The notes beneath the pieces were generated by a model. The model made no database searches. It saw only the letters and a list, made by a program, of their open reading frames with translations, and was not told the origin of the DNA. A program made the position numbers and the translations under genes. 64,000 bases of DNA from Laccaria trichodermophora (lineage: Eukaryota; Basidiomycota; Agaricomycetes; Agaricales; Hydnangiaceae). Shown piece after piece: positions 48,576 to 61,367 of the stretch (position 1 is the stretch's first letter; each line of letters starts with the position of its first letter). The stretch is from positions 2,790,001-2,854,000 of the forward strand of contig JACTVC010000002.1 of NCBI GenBank assembly GCA_018417955.1, given 5' to 3'.

Positions 48576-51305
48576 TCAGGCCCACGTCTTCTCGTTCAAG
48601 CGAGAGGAGCCGACAGCGAGGTCAGTAGTTGACCAGGGCGAGTTTCCCATAATTTCGCCAGCAGGGCTTGGGCCGTGTGGAAAGGTCGACGTCGAGAGAT
48701 GACTGCTACGGCCAAAAGTTCCCCAGTTTCCGGCACTTCCAGCACGCACATGTCCGTTCACTCGAGGGTGGCTATTTTCGCCAGATAATGCAAACGAATG
48801 CCCTGGAGAAGGGCCGAAATCTTCAGATCCGCTGAAAGAATGTCGTGGGTTCGAATTTGAGGTATTGATTTTCTTAGAATTCTGCCATATTCGTCAGCGT
48901 GAGTTGGCGGCAAGACAAAACTAAAACTTACATTGTTATACCCTACAATTTCCATACGAGCAAGGTTGTGCCTTCCGAGATCAGGCCCAGCAGTGACGGG
49001 TGCTGGTGACTTTGCTGCGATAGGTTCAGGCGCTGGCAACAGAATACCGTTGCTTGCGAAAGAGGGATAAGCGGATTTGTTTTGCTTCACAGAAGGACCA
49101 TCCAAAGCGGAGGTATCTACTCTAAGTGAGCCGGTTGGAGGACGCCCTCCTGTGAATTGGAAGCCATTGGGATTCATATCAACTGGAGTCGACGCCGTTG
49201 GATTGCTTTTGGCTGAAATACGAGCTAGAAGAGAAAGAGAAGCCTCATTCGGGTCGCTGTTGGTGCTCATCGAGCGAGAACGGCCATCAGGCCGTTGCTG
49301 CATTGATGCACTTTCTGCGCCAGGCGTGCCGGCGGTGGGAGGGGCTCCAGAGCTGGGAAGTTCTGTGTGGATAAAGCAGCAGCGCTTGCCGTATGGACAG
49401 GAACCCGAGACCCAAAACGTCTAAAAAGAAAAGATGAGTTGAAGACAACCAAGCCAAGCTAAGTGTAAGCTCACCCGACAAATCTCGGTTTTGTACTAAG
49501 AAGTAAAAAGGGAAGGTTAGCAATTGTCGATGTAGCTGAAAAGCTTCTTTACCTTTGGATGCCTGGACACTTTGCGAAGTTCATCCTCCCCGTGAGCGAA
49601 TTGGCACTTGGCTCCATAGCGGCACGTTCCTTTCTCCTCCCAGCTCCTGCATAACTCCGTCTTATATAGACCCAGCTTTCTATTGTTTGCACTTGGTCCA
49701 TGCTGGCTGCTCGAGCTAGTAGGGCTCGAAACATTCCCGTCCATCCCCAAATTCGGAGCAGCAACATTATAGGGACCTGTGTACTGAGCTTGCAGACGTG
49801 CCATAGCCACCACGTCAGGCGCACCGTAGAATTGATTGGGATATAGCGACATTGTAGGTGGGGGCGGCATGCCCGGCTGGAACATCGCTGGGCCAAAGGT
49901 CTGCAAATTATTGTTCAAAAGTGCCAGGGTTGCCGCATCACGAAGAGCTGAAGGATCGGACGCAGAGTGGTGGTGGGTTCCCCTGAAGACGTTATGCTGC
50001 TGCTGAACGCGAGTCACGGCTGGGTGACTATCGTGGGGTGGCCCTGGGAGCATCATGTCATACACCTGCTGCGTATTACCAAGCGACAGGTGAGAGGTGT
50101 GTTGGCCGTTTGGATAGCCCAGGGCGGAAGGGTTGGGGAGCAAGCCCTGTTGAGGAAAACCACGGGGCGCTGGCTGCCGGTACACCATTCCAGGAACACT
50201 GTTATTGGGTCTACCTTGAATGAATTGAGGCGGAGGAGCTTGCGCAGTTATGGGATGAGGAGCCGCGTTGTAACCACGTTGTTGTGGCGGGTAATCTGGT
50301 TGTTGCTCGTCGCGATCGGAAGACTGGGAAGCCACTCTCAGGTCGTACATATTTGGAGGCAGCTGAGGCTGTGGTCGGTGAACGTAATTGCTAAGGGACG
50401 GATACGAGGGTTCAGAGGTCATGGATTCGCGGTACTGGTTCTGCGCCCATTGCTGCTGCTGCTGCTGCAATTGACGATCCACAATTTCAGAGTCACCAGC
50501 CTGCTGCAATCGACGTAGGTCAGCGCTAGAGAGACCACCACTAAAGGAGTGGGGGCGTTCCTTTGCCTCCACAGAAGCCCCACTTTTGAATGGCGGGTGC
50601 GTCAAAAGAGTGTTGCCGCCAATTGACTCGTGCGAGCTAGATATCGTGGTATCTGTTGAAGAACCTCGAGAATGGGAGGTACCAATGGGGTGATCGGATG
50701 CGTGTGGGGATGAACCAACACTGGTATTGGACGATGTCTCCAAAGGGCTCGTGTCGGCAAGTTGAGCAACGGCTGCCGAGGCCAGCTTGGACTTGGGGGG
50801 AGTCCGGATTGGGACGTGGACGTCATCGGCATCTCCAGTAACCTCACCAATTTTCAACCGTACGATCTCGTCCGCCAGCTCCCATCCAGCAGAGGCCGCC
50901 TCTGAATCGACAAGTTGACCATTATTATTGAACCGCCAGCGGTGGCCGTTGGTCATACCTCGGTCAGTTGTGGATTTTTCTGTACGAGCAGGCATTGTAG
51001 ACGAAAAAGGTAAGTTGTTGAACTTTGCTGGGCGAACAATAGCAGTCAAATGAATGGTCGAATCCGGAGTCGACAAGTGCCAATCCTATTTATGAACATA
51101 TTAGTTGGGGCCCAACACGTGGCAGACGACAGGGCAAACGGACCTCTAAACTTGATTCACCGTCAGAGTCGTGTAGTTGGGACCAACCAAGAGAGTTGGG
51201 ATGGGAAAGGCGACTTGAAGAAAGGGTAAATGGGGGCAATAGTTCGTTTGATGATGTTTTGCGGTATGTGGTCGTTGTGGGAGAGGTCGTGACTGTGTCG
51301 TGCAT
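48576..51305 (-). CDS. Tandem CCCH zinc-finger protein (TTP/Zfs1-like mRNA-binding)
   Basis: Five exons (51144-51305, 49553-51085, 49475-49495, 48932-49420, 48576-48881) sum to 836 residues in frame. The tandem fingers are [18 protein letters not shown] with AKCQFAH, and [18 protein letters not shown] with KRCCFIH. Both are C-x8-C-x5-C-x3-H with YKTE leads, as in tristetraprolin and yeast Zfs1/Cth proteins that bind AU-rich 3' UTRs and promote decay. The lead of finger 2 is a separate 21-nt exon. Flanks are low complexity with Gln, Pro and Ser runs (QLQQQQQQW). The start at 51305 needs the first intron; an internal start at 50995 (MPARTEKS) is the alternative. Confidence 0.87.
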
Positions 51306-52624
51306 TTAACTGTGGGTCAGAAAAATGGCAAACATTGAGGGGTAGGTTGCAGCATGGCAGGTGGTGAGTGGAGACTGACCTGTTAATTAAACACTTGGGC
51401 GTATCCGAGAGATAAAAAAAGGAGTTGATGTTGAAGATATATGGTGATTGGATAGATAGTCCCTCGTCCTCGTGGAGGATAGCAGTTGAGATAGGTATAA
51501 AAACAAGACTGGCGTGAGGGTCGTGAGGGTACGAGCAATAACTTTGGATGCTATGAGAGTCGTCGTCGGTGAGAGAGAGACGCGGACGGGAGGAAAAAGT
51601 GTGTAGAAATGGAGGTTAAGAGGAAGAGAAGGCGAGGCAGAGGGCAGGCAAACAAAATCTGATCTCAAGCAACGTGCCCAATAATTAATCACTGTCTGTC
51701 AGTCCCGCAAATCACTTTTTTCTCTGCTTCTCTTCCTCCGCTATCGATGCTACTGTATCGACGAGAGTATTCACAGAAATGCACAACACTTCATTCGCTT
51801 CAACCACCTTTTTTTTCCGTTCATGTCAGGGTTGTTTCATTCAAACTCCGAACCGAGCATCCCTTCACTAGGCTTGTACATTCTCCACATGCACTACACG
51901 TGTAAACGCCTTGAGCGCGCTTTGCGTGCACCAACTGTTTAATGATCGACATCGATGACCTAGAGGCACCATCGATCGTGATGTTTGAGACGTGCCCGCA
52001 TTATCAGCTCAAACATAGTAGCTTTTCCGAGCTTTACTGACAGTATCGAATGTGTACCCCAACCTTTGATCGCTTGTTGAGCGAATCTGCATCTTGATAC
52101 AAGTACGCCAACAAAACAACATTACTGCTTCAAAACTGAGTGTTCATTAGTTCCGAACGACCTGACACATCTCGGAATTCAACCTCGAAATTTCAATCCT
52201 CGACGCAGATTAATCGTGACGCCCATCTTGACCGCTGATTCTTGCTGATTTCATATCTTTAATCGATCCGAACTCACAAGGGTGGTAACGAAGTCCCCTC
52301 GATCAGAGTTGCAGTGAACATCGCATTTTAGACCCCCTTTTTCTTCGTACACACTGGTCCCGGAACCTGGCTTTCAAATCTTACCTTCAGTCACGGTATT
52401 TTAGTCTTCCTATTCCATATGAAAAGGTTCACGTTCATGAAGAAAGCGGCAAGGATTGATCACATGTTGAACATGGCTCGATAACAACGTTCTGCGCCAG
52501 GGACAACGTACAGGTCACACAACCTCAAGGAGAGTATGATACATTGAGAGGCCTGGTCTAGAAGGTGCCAATGGCTGCAGTACTAGCCGATATTTAATAA
52601 CTTAAATAACGGACAGAAAGATAC
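51306..52624. other. Long intergenic region upstream of the CCCH gene
   Basis: About 1.3 kb without a supportable gene. It follows the BLM10 copy B stop and precedes the CCCH start, both minus strand. A CT-rich leader-like stretch lies next to the CCCH gene. A long regulatory leader is plausible for an mRNA-decay regulator but is not shown. Confidence 0.4.
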
Positions 52625-55600
52625 TCAGGCGTCTGTATCATTCAGAGTTAGCAAATGCCTGAATACATGTAAATATATACGAACAGTATGACGTGCCCAC
52701 CAACATGGTGGACAGAGATTGCAGCTGATCTTCGTTGAATAATTGTTGATCCTTGTGCCAATTGTCCTGTGAATGGCGGTTAGGTCATACAAATGAAAGC
52801 CGGCTGGGTCACCAGTACCTGGTGTGTCTGGGAAGAAACGGAGTTAATGAGGGAAGCCACAGAGTAGGAAGCTATCTACCTTTTTGAATTCAGACGCGCA
52901 TTTTCGGACAGTGGTTGAGATCGGGGGTGGGTCAGTGGCATGAGGCGCCAACACTTGAGATTCGTCAGAAAAAAACGCCGGTGGCGCATAAGCGGCATAC
53001 CTTCAGTAAGAGGTGGCATCCATACTTCAACCGAGTACGGAAGACTTTCAATGAGCGCACAGATTCCTAAAATTGCCGAGTGAAGAGAACGCAAGGCGTC
53101 CGCGTAGGTGGGATCGCGCCGTGGTGGAAGAAAAGTTTTGCGAGCCAAAGCGACAAAGCGGTTCTGATACAAACAGGTCAGGAGGTGACTGAGCGAGAAC
53201 GACAGATGCTCCACCTTTAGGGGCACGATGCTCTGCCGCTGTGAGCATCTGACCACGCCTGAGAGTACTTTGGAAGCCATTTCTCTAACTTCGACATTTT
53301 CGTCTGACAAGCAATCGAGTAGAACGTCCATAATCTTTGCGACCCCATCCTGTGAGATCGAGAGAAGATTTCTGTAGAAGAATACCACCAGCGCCGGCAG
53401 TGCATGAAGACGAATCTTCCAGGACTAAAAAAGGTTTGATCAATATATTTATGACATTGCCTAAGATATGCAATGGTATTACCGTGGATGACTTGATGGC
53501 TAGAACAAAGTTATCTAGGATCGATGCTACGTATTCGATCGGGGGGGACACCGCCGACAGAATATATAAGACGGCGGAACTGTAGGCTTGCAACTCAGAG
53601 TTATCTTTCAGCTCCGACATGCGAAGAATCTCAGGCCTGGGCCAATGTCAGACCCGGTACCATTAAGCGGTACCTAAAGCACTTACATCATAGGGACAAT
53701 ATACGGAAAGACCAGGCACGCCTGAGGGCCGTGCGCAGAGATCCATATCCATTGCAGAACTAAGATTAACCGTCAGCGGTAGGAAGAATTGGGAAATGTG
53801 GTCGCATACGAGTTAATCCAACTTTATCGTACTGTAAAGACGGGTTAACACTAGGGAGTTTGGTGATGGTAGAATCATATCACCTCTGATTGACTGACTC
53901 GTGGCGGAGATAAACGCTCATCCCTCCACTTTGGAAGTTTCTCCAGAATCGCCGAAACCCGACTCATATACCAAGGATCCCTAGTATATGTGAAGTTAGT
54001 CCCATTATAACCGGAATGAAAACAACCAACTGAATATGCAGAGGATCTCTCAACTCCTGACATGCAACTAAAAAGGCGCGAGTGGAGGGGTACCATGGCT
54101 GCCAATGGTTTCGCGTAATCAAGTACAGGCCATGGCAAACATGTTGCCGCATCTGGACACGAGATGAACGATCGAAAGGAGCAGCATAGAATATACATAC
54201 CTCGGCATATCCGGTATTTGCATTGTCAAATAGGATTGTGACATATTTCTCGGATCTCGGATTGAAAAATATCCCAAGGCTGTCAACCAAGACGCTGAAC
54301 AAAGAAAGGGATTTCGTCACTGTCACAGAATGTCAATCGAAAAGCGCCTCCATTCTATTTCTTATCAACGAACTTTCGAAAGCGGAGTCGCCGTTGAACT
54401 CCAGGGGGAGGGTCAGTATCCAATCAACCAGGGCCGCATTTCGTCGCGGATCACGCTGCGACAATTGATACTGCGCTAAAGTTTAAGAATATACACATCT
54501 TGTCAGGATTAATCCTGGCCGCTCACTTGAAAAATGTTTTCCCAGAAGGTCAAGGTTTCCGGTTTAATCTGAGCTAAGATACCGTTCAGTCGAGTTGTTG
54601 TCCACGACCAGAGCTTATCTAGAGATTGTTGGGGCCAATGCTTTGATCCTGGAGAAAAATCAGCACCCATAAAGAAGAGAAGCTACTGAAACAACACCAA
54701 CCACGGAGAGTCCCTGCAAGGATCTCTGCACCAGCGCGCTGCTTATACTTATCCGAGTCCGATAGCAATGGTTCAACAACCGCGAAAATATCATCCAAGT
54801 GAGCGTCTTGGAAAACTTTGGCTAAGACGGATGTTTAGAAACCAGTATTTCGTATTGACTGTCCTCAAATTTTACCCAGAGATTTGAAGAAGGCGACATT
54901 TTCTGGGCGAACTTCTAATGCACCGCCGTTTTTGCTGGTTTCTTGACCCCAGAGCAGGGCTAACTGCTTGAAATAGTCCCTGTGACCCACAATTTTGTGG
55001 ATTGACTGCAGGGACGCGGCAGAGCTGGGGTCCCAAACAGTTGGCACTGTGTGATGCAACACAGGCCGGTAACCCTTGATACTCGGAGTCCATGCCAAAA
55101 AGCCTGTTTGTATCTTGTCAATGTAATATCCGCTGTTTACGAAGACCTCGTCAAGAAGTAAAAGAAAGATGGCGAAAAAACTTGCCCTGGTTTGTTTGGG
55201 TGCTGCAGACTGTCAAGAAATTTTGTAGGATTCCCAATTGGCACCTGTTGTTGTAACGGATTAGTCCATTCTTCAAGCCAAAGTTCTTCTGCAGATTTTG
55301 CGTAGGTCCTTATCTTGGCGTATGTAAGGACTTTAATGACGGCTCTAACAAAAAAAATTATTTTACATTTTTTTAGGGGTGTATCGTGACGCACTTTTGA
55401 ACGTTAGCTCTTATCGTGGGTTGCGGACTGATTGACTGCTCCACGAAAAATCTGGTGGCATCTGGCGAGGTTGGAACGTCTCGACGCAGTAGTCCGTACA
55501 AGAACCGAGATGCCATTTGGACATAGCGCCACTTAGAATCGACAAGTCAGTCCGCGATGGTTCACAACTGAATTGCGTCTTACATGTGTCCTTGGCCTCA

Positions 55601-58600
55601 ATGCAACCTCAAGGATCGACGTCACCTGAAATCCTCACTTTTAATCACAGTACCAACAATGAATTATCTGTTTCGCTTACTGTATCGTTGTACACATCCT
55701 CCCGTTTCATAATGCGAATATGTGCCTTGCCCATGACATCAGCCAAAAGTTCCTGATCGATGAACGAACGAGAAAATTCGCTGCGAAGGTCCTCGAGAAC
55801 GCTGTCCAAACGAGGTGTATCAAGGATGTAAGCGTCCGTATGGACGGCCTCCTCATTGAGGTGCCCAATGCAGTCCGAAGCTAACGTATTCACGAGCTTT
55901 TGTACAGAAGGCTGGTAGGAACTGGTTCTAATTACTGCAATTGGGCATGCAATGTCGGATATCTCACCTTTTCCTCATGCTGGCAATTAAGCAGTGACAA
56001 AAGGTAGCGGCTGTGAAATCCTTGGTCTGGTAAAATTAATTCGGATAATCTTTTTTGTAGTCCTCCCAAGATTACCCACCGGTGAGGGCGTATGCAGCTA
56101 CAGAAGCGTGTTAGCTCAGCATGAGCAAGAGCAAAAAGGACCAACCTATCCCCTTGTTCCACAGCACATACAAAGCGCCCTTCATCCGATCGGGATCATT
56201 TCCTTTGCCTAAAGCATTGAAGAGGATGGGCAATATAAAGCGCGTAGACCGAACAAAATACTGTTGCTGGTTAGAAATTAGATAGTACGGGTCACGTAGC
56301 ATGACTTACTCCAGTGACGTTCTGGATGACCGCCTGAGCTTGTCTAATTATCATAATTGATTTAACCTCGTAGTTGCGGCAGGACGATGCACGCGTACCT
56401 TCGAATTCTAGTGTACTGCGAGAGCGACAACTCCACCAGTTCTTCAAGAAGTTTGTCGTCAAGCTCAGAGCGATGACGGTAAAGTGCATGCATGTAAACA
56501 CGGCCGCTGTGGTACACGTGCGCACGCTTGACGAAAACCAGGCGTGAATTGTCCTTCTGCCTAGTCCACGATCGGTTTAAGCTGCACAAGGAATGATATG
56601 GTCAGCTGCGATAAAAGTAAGAAGTTGTAACCCACTCGCGGGCTTGGACATAGTTTTTCTGCATCGAGTCAAAGTCGCTTCTGCTCAAGCCGTAGGCAAG
56701 CAAAGCAGTGTCGATTGCCCTTGTCACAGCGATAATAGCATCGATATGATCTTCCCCGTTAGTGTTCCGTCTCAGAGTCGAGGCGGCTCGTTGTATGATC
56801 TCGCAGAATCTCAAGCGGTTTTGCACCACCTTTTTATATCGTGGATCGTTCGGGTCTGTGAGCGTGAACCCGGCATTCACGTCAAGGTGGGATATAACCA
56901 TATCAGCTGTTTCGATTTCCAGATTCATGCATGGGTTCGCAATTCGTTTCTGTTGCTCTTTGAAAAATGTCGGCAAGCCCAACCAAATGGATTTGCATGC
57001 ATGCAGATATCTAGAACAAGGAGGTTTGTTACCCTCTTCAAAGGGATTATACCGAATGTTCTCACCGGCAGAAGTCGTTGCGCGCGACATTGTCCCACTT
57101 AGACGTTGATGACAATAATAATTCCACGACAGCTAGGCTAGGCTTGGCGATCTGCTCAATGACCTCCAAAACGAAAGCAATTTCTTCACTGGACGGCACT
57201 GTCGAAGCGTCAGAAAGCAAAATCAAGGTGAGAGAGATTGCTAACCATGCCACTCGACTACAACATCCTGAGGTTCATAAAGCCGTCCCCACTGAGTATT
57301 ATGGTTCTTGTCAAAGGCTAAAATGTGATCACTGAATGAAAGATTTCTAAGGCGTCAAGTATACACACCTGAAGTGTCCCACTCGTCTGTGTTGACGAAG
57401 CGGGTGTTAAGTGGATAAACCCCTCCGGTTGTGTTGAGTATCCGGGTAATGAGACGGCCAGTACTTGTGTAGCCGCGTTCACTTTTCGTCTTGTCAACCA
57501 AAAGCTTCAACAGAGCCAAAATTTCTGATTGATATTTGAGTAACTGAGACGTGAAAGTAAGAACAGTTTCAGTCTGAGCGAATGGTGGCAGCACTCACTG
57601 CTTTGCCTCCATACCCAAGACAACCACGTAAAATTGATATGTCTGAAGAAAGTTCAAAAGACTATTACAGCGCAGAATAAAGGACGTACTCCAATGTAGT
57701 GTTGTATCGGAGGGTACTGCTGCATGAGTGGACGTCGTGCGCACACCCGATGCACCATGTTTCAATTCGTCCTCAATTTGGTTAATGCAGAACGGCAAAA
57801 ACTTCGCCATTGTTTCCTCTGGCCGCACTCGAGCAAGACATGCGACAAGTTGTCCAAAGGCGCGAACCGCGTTCGATTTCGCGTTCGTAGTTGCATAATC
57901 GTAAACGAGATTGAGAACAAGGTCAAAGAGTTGGTCAGATAGATGTAGGCAAATGACGTCAAGCATGCTCTTGATCGATTTGAGAACATTCTCCTCTTGC
58001 TTTCCGCCTGTCGTGTTCTTTTTGCCGCCTTCTTCAGGCAGATTTTCATAAAGGGACAAGACGCGACGGAACAAAGATATCACCCAGTCTAAATTGATTG
58101 TTCAAGTATAGAATGGATGGAGAGAAAGGCATGGGTGGCCTACCCGCAAAACCCGCTGTGCTGTCCCGGACAAGCGACCTTTCCTCTTCTCTGCTGAGAG
58201 TTGGGGTTTCCCCTGGTTCTGTCCCATCGGGCAGTCGGTCGTCGGTGTCATCTATGACCATTATCTCGTCTCCAGGGGTGTCGCCTGTAAACGCCACGCC
58301 ACTATGATGCATGGATAAATCCCCGATTTTGATATGCTGTATTACGGACACGATAAACATAGTCGCACAAACTGTTTTGCCTGGGTCATTCTGGTAATTC
58401 ATCAGGTCCAGTACTATTGGTGTAAAAAACGAACGCACAAGATCGATTCCAGGGATACAAAGCTCCAAGAGTGGTACGACATGCTTCTGGCCACCCAGCC
58501 ACACCTTCTCTGTCACCAATGGTCTCGCAATGCCTGATAGCATGCTCAAAACTGCGGTTGTTCGATGTGTCTCGTTGACGATCTCGAGGCCACCATATGC

Positions 58601-60519
58601 GCGGTCTAGAAGTTCAGGCATGATTAAAGATGAATCAAGCATTGCAAGTACGCGAAGTGCCCCTTGAGCATAGCTCATAGCAGTCGGGTCCTTGGCGAAC
58701 ATAGCGAGCAAGGCTGGAGTCCGCAGAATCAAAACAAAACTTCGTCGAATGGAGGGTGTCAGGCGGTGGGTCTGGAGTTGTCGGATGAGAAAAACAGATT
58801 GACATCCGTAAAGGGAAAACATACCACAGGAGTTTTACAACTCTCCAGCTCCTCTTCCATCCAGCGTTTGGTGAACTCCGAAGTCAAACGATGTAAAAAC
58901 ATGGTCAACTTTTTGATTATATTAAGTAAGTGAGATTCAATATCCACATAACATAAAAGACTCACCGATGCTGTCCATGCACCATTGTTGGACGGGTGGA
59001 AGAATGACTCCGTGCTGGTGATTATTTGATCTAATGAATCAAGAGCGTGCGATCCAGCGACGAAGCCATTTTTTCGGGGTAATGCTCTGCCCTGTAGTCC
59101 ACCACTTGACGGCTTATTTTCACGGATGTCGCCATCGAGCCGCATAGAATATACGAGTAATTTCGCAATCGAATCTGCCACCGCCCCATGAAATTAAGGT
59201 GAATTGAAGAGGTGGAAAAAACCAAACTTACGGATTCTGTTGACGGTCTTCTTTATCCTTGCCGAATTTTTGTCGGTGGCATCGGCGTGTGCTGATGTGT
59301 TTGAAGCGCCCTAAAAGACCATCGTTAGTACTGCTGAGTTAGCTGGTGGAAACTATTTACCCTCATAGCACCCACAGGGACGTCTGAGTATTCCAAAACG
59401 GTCAACTTGTAGATAAACACTTAAAATGATCACCCACTCATAGAGCCAAGGCCTTTGCCTATCAGTGTATTCCATTGAGTATCTGTCCATATCCCTACAT
59501 CCTTCCAGTCTGCCCCACCCTCGCCTGCATTCCCAGACTTTCCGGCAACATGTTCTGCCGAAAGCTCTCCAAACATTTCAAGAAGTCTGTCGTCCATAGC
59601 TGACGAATTAAAGGCTTCCCATAATTTGAAAAGGGCGGGCAAATAGAGGTGAGTGTGCGATGGAGGCAAAAATGAAGTCAGCACTGGGGTGATGACCAAC
59701 ACAGACTGTTCGATCCGTTGCATCAGTCAGCTAGCATTATAAAACTATCAAATGAACATACGTCCGGCGTCAGAAGAGGCAGGAAGGTTTCAAGCATCTC
59801 GGGGATGTCTTGAGCGGGAAAGTGGCGTTTACACTGTTCAGCTACGTATAGGAGTATATTAACAAGATTCCTCCTGGGTGAATTGTCAGCGGCAATAGAA
59901 GAATTGCAAAATCGAGCCCTACGTGTTATCACGAATATTAGATTTTGGCCACAATTCTTTCTGCAAGACGCGCCACAAAGGCTTCCAAGAAAGTTCAAGA
60001 TCTTCAGCCTCAAGCTTGCGTTTCATTCCTGGTTTGGTTGAGAGGAGTCGAGACAACATATCAGCCCAGCTTCGAATAACGCGAGGCTCGATGCCGGGCA
60101 TGGCACAAAGCTCATAATAGAAGCGGACGAGTTTCGCGCGAGTTGTCTTGGGCATGGGATAGCGCATCAATAACCAGCTAAATAAAATTAGGTAGGGTCA
60201 AAGGAACAAGGAAAGCGATATACCATTGAAGCATGCCATCCCAAGTGCTCAGAAGTTGCCAGTTTTTTGCCTTGACACAAATATACATCTTCCCGATAAT
60301 ATTCTCCAGTCGTTCCTGCATATTCTCGACAGACTCGCATTCGTAAGGCAAGGCATCAAGGTATGATTGTAGAGAAGCACGTTGCTTCTCAATATCCGAG
60401 AGCTCTGAAGCACCATCTGGCGTATCAAATATGGATACTTCGTCGTCGTCCATGGGGACTACAGCGGATACGTCTCCGAACGGAACGGGAGCTTGATAGG
60501 GATGGTTATGAGATTCCAT
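52625..60519 (-). CDS. BLM10: Proteasome activator BLM10/PA200, copy B
   Basis: A second full-length BLM10/PA200-type gene, on the opposite strand from copy A. It begins MESHNHPYQAPVPFGD and carries the same ordered blocks: LLMRYPMPKTTRAKLV, SWKPLWRVLQKELWP, STESFFHPSNNGAW, SWKIRLHALP, the DVVVEWH segment, SLTDP-like TLTDPNDPRY, RANVQKAVIKVLTYAKIRT, VEVREMASKVLSGV and THQDNWHKDQQLF. The final intron again leaves an 8-nt exon (52625-52632) and gives the C-terminus SYYA. Reading frame appears intact throughout. The N-terminus has an acidic insert (PMDDDEVSIFDTPD) that copy A lacks. Sequence divergence from copy A is large, so the duplication is old. A TATAAA on the minus strand lies about 45 bp upstream of the ATG. 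Confidence 0.92.
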
Positions 60520-60778
60520 GACGGGAGTAAGAAGGATAAGATGAACAAACGGGGGGACTGGTTTATAAAGAAAAGGAAGCTGGGTGACGCGTCGCTGGGG
60601 TGTCACGGGAAAGTAGAAGAGCGCTGACAATAGGTCTGGAATCTGTGCGCAGGTGTACGCGCAAGCTCTTGCAGAAATGTCAAATGGCACAGCTCTCCCC
60701 CCGTCTCACCTTCCTTAAAAGGAAAGAAGATACGCTGTGGGAGCATATGGTGTATGGCAAACCTATAAAACAAATGCC

Positions 60779-60854
60779 GGTTTGGTGTAGTGGTTAATCA
60801 CACAGACTTTCTGACCCTTTCCCAGAGGTCTGGGGTTCAATTCTCTATACTCCA
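60779..60854 (+). other. tRNA-like Pol III unit (degenerate tRNA or tRNA-derived SINE head)
   Basis: It carries a good A box (TGGTGTAGTGG) and an acceptable B box (GGGTTCAATTC), followed within two bases by eight T. A D-stem GTG/CAC and a T-stem TGGGG/CTCTA can be drawn. The acceptor arm does not pair well, and no anticodon arm leaves room for a variable loop. It is therefore not a functional tRNA; a tRNA pseudogene or tRNA-derived short element fits better. Confidence 0.5.
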
Positions 60855-60855
60855 C

Positions 60856-60863
60856 TTTTTTTT
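60856..60863 (+). terminator. Oligo-T run after the tRNA-like unit
   Basis: Eight consecutive T, enough to stop RNA polymerase III if the unit above is transcribed. Confidence 0.5.
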
Positions 60864-60900
60864 CTATGTATAAAAGGAGCGTGGGGATATTTTCCTCAAC

Positions 60901-61166
60901 GCGCGGTAGCGCGTTCTTGTTAGGTTAGTTATTAGGGTTAATGGTTAGGGATGGGGACATTTTCTCCCCGCGCGGTAGCGCGTTCTTGGTTAGGTTAGTT
61001 GTTAGGGTTAATGGTTAGGGTTGAGGACATCTTTCTCCCCACGCGGTAGCGCGTTCTTGGTTAGGCTGGGTTAGGTGGTTAGGTGGTTGGGTAGTTAGGG
61101 TTAGGTAGTTAAGTGGTTAGGTGGTTATGTAGGTATTTAAGTGGTTAGGTGGTTAGATAGGTTAGG
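60901..61166. repeat. Minisatellite with degenerate telomere-like repeats
   Basis: A unit of about 70 bp recurs: GCGCGGTAGCGCG starts at 60901 and 60970, ACGCGGTAGCGCG at 61041, and another GCGCGGTAGCGCG at 61178. Between these lie strings of TTAGGG (five exact copies) and its variants TTAGGT, TTAGTT and TTAATGG. The pattern resembles interstitial telomeric sequence mixed with a GC-rich palindromic core. Confidence 0.75.
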
Positions 61167-61171
61167 TGCTC

Positions 61172-61195
61172 GAGAACGCGCGGTAGCGCGTTCTC
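61172..61195. repeat. Perfect inverted repeat, 10-bp arms
   Basis: GAGAACGCGC and its complement GCGCGTTCTC flank the loop GGTA. It contains the fourth copy of the minisatellite core. Confidence 0.85.
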
Positions 61196-61200
61196 AAGCC

Positions 61201-61231
61201 GACTTAGGGCAATGGCACATTGCCCTAAGTC
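61201..61231. repeat. Perfect inverted repeat, 14-bp arms
   Basis: GACTTAGGGCAATG, loop GCA, then CATTGCCCTAAGTC. It follows the previous hairpin by only 5 bp, and one arm contains TTAGGG. Confidence 0.9.
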
Positions 61232-61367
61232 TGAAGATTGCCATATCTGGAGCGCCGGTGATTGCCAGCACATCACGTAGAAATGTCTCTGCGGGGTCGT
61301 GTACAATGGCACGTGACCAGAATTACTGATAAACCGAAGTCAAATAAGGGTAAGTAGCCAGCTTCAC

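Noticed and set aside
60779..60854. Functional tRNA gene.
   Set aside because: The acceptor stem mismatches and the anticodon and T stems overlap; only the promoter boxes and T-run are sound.
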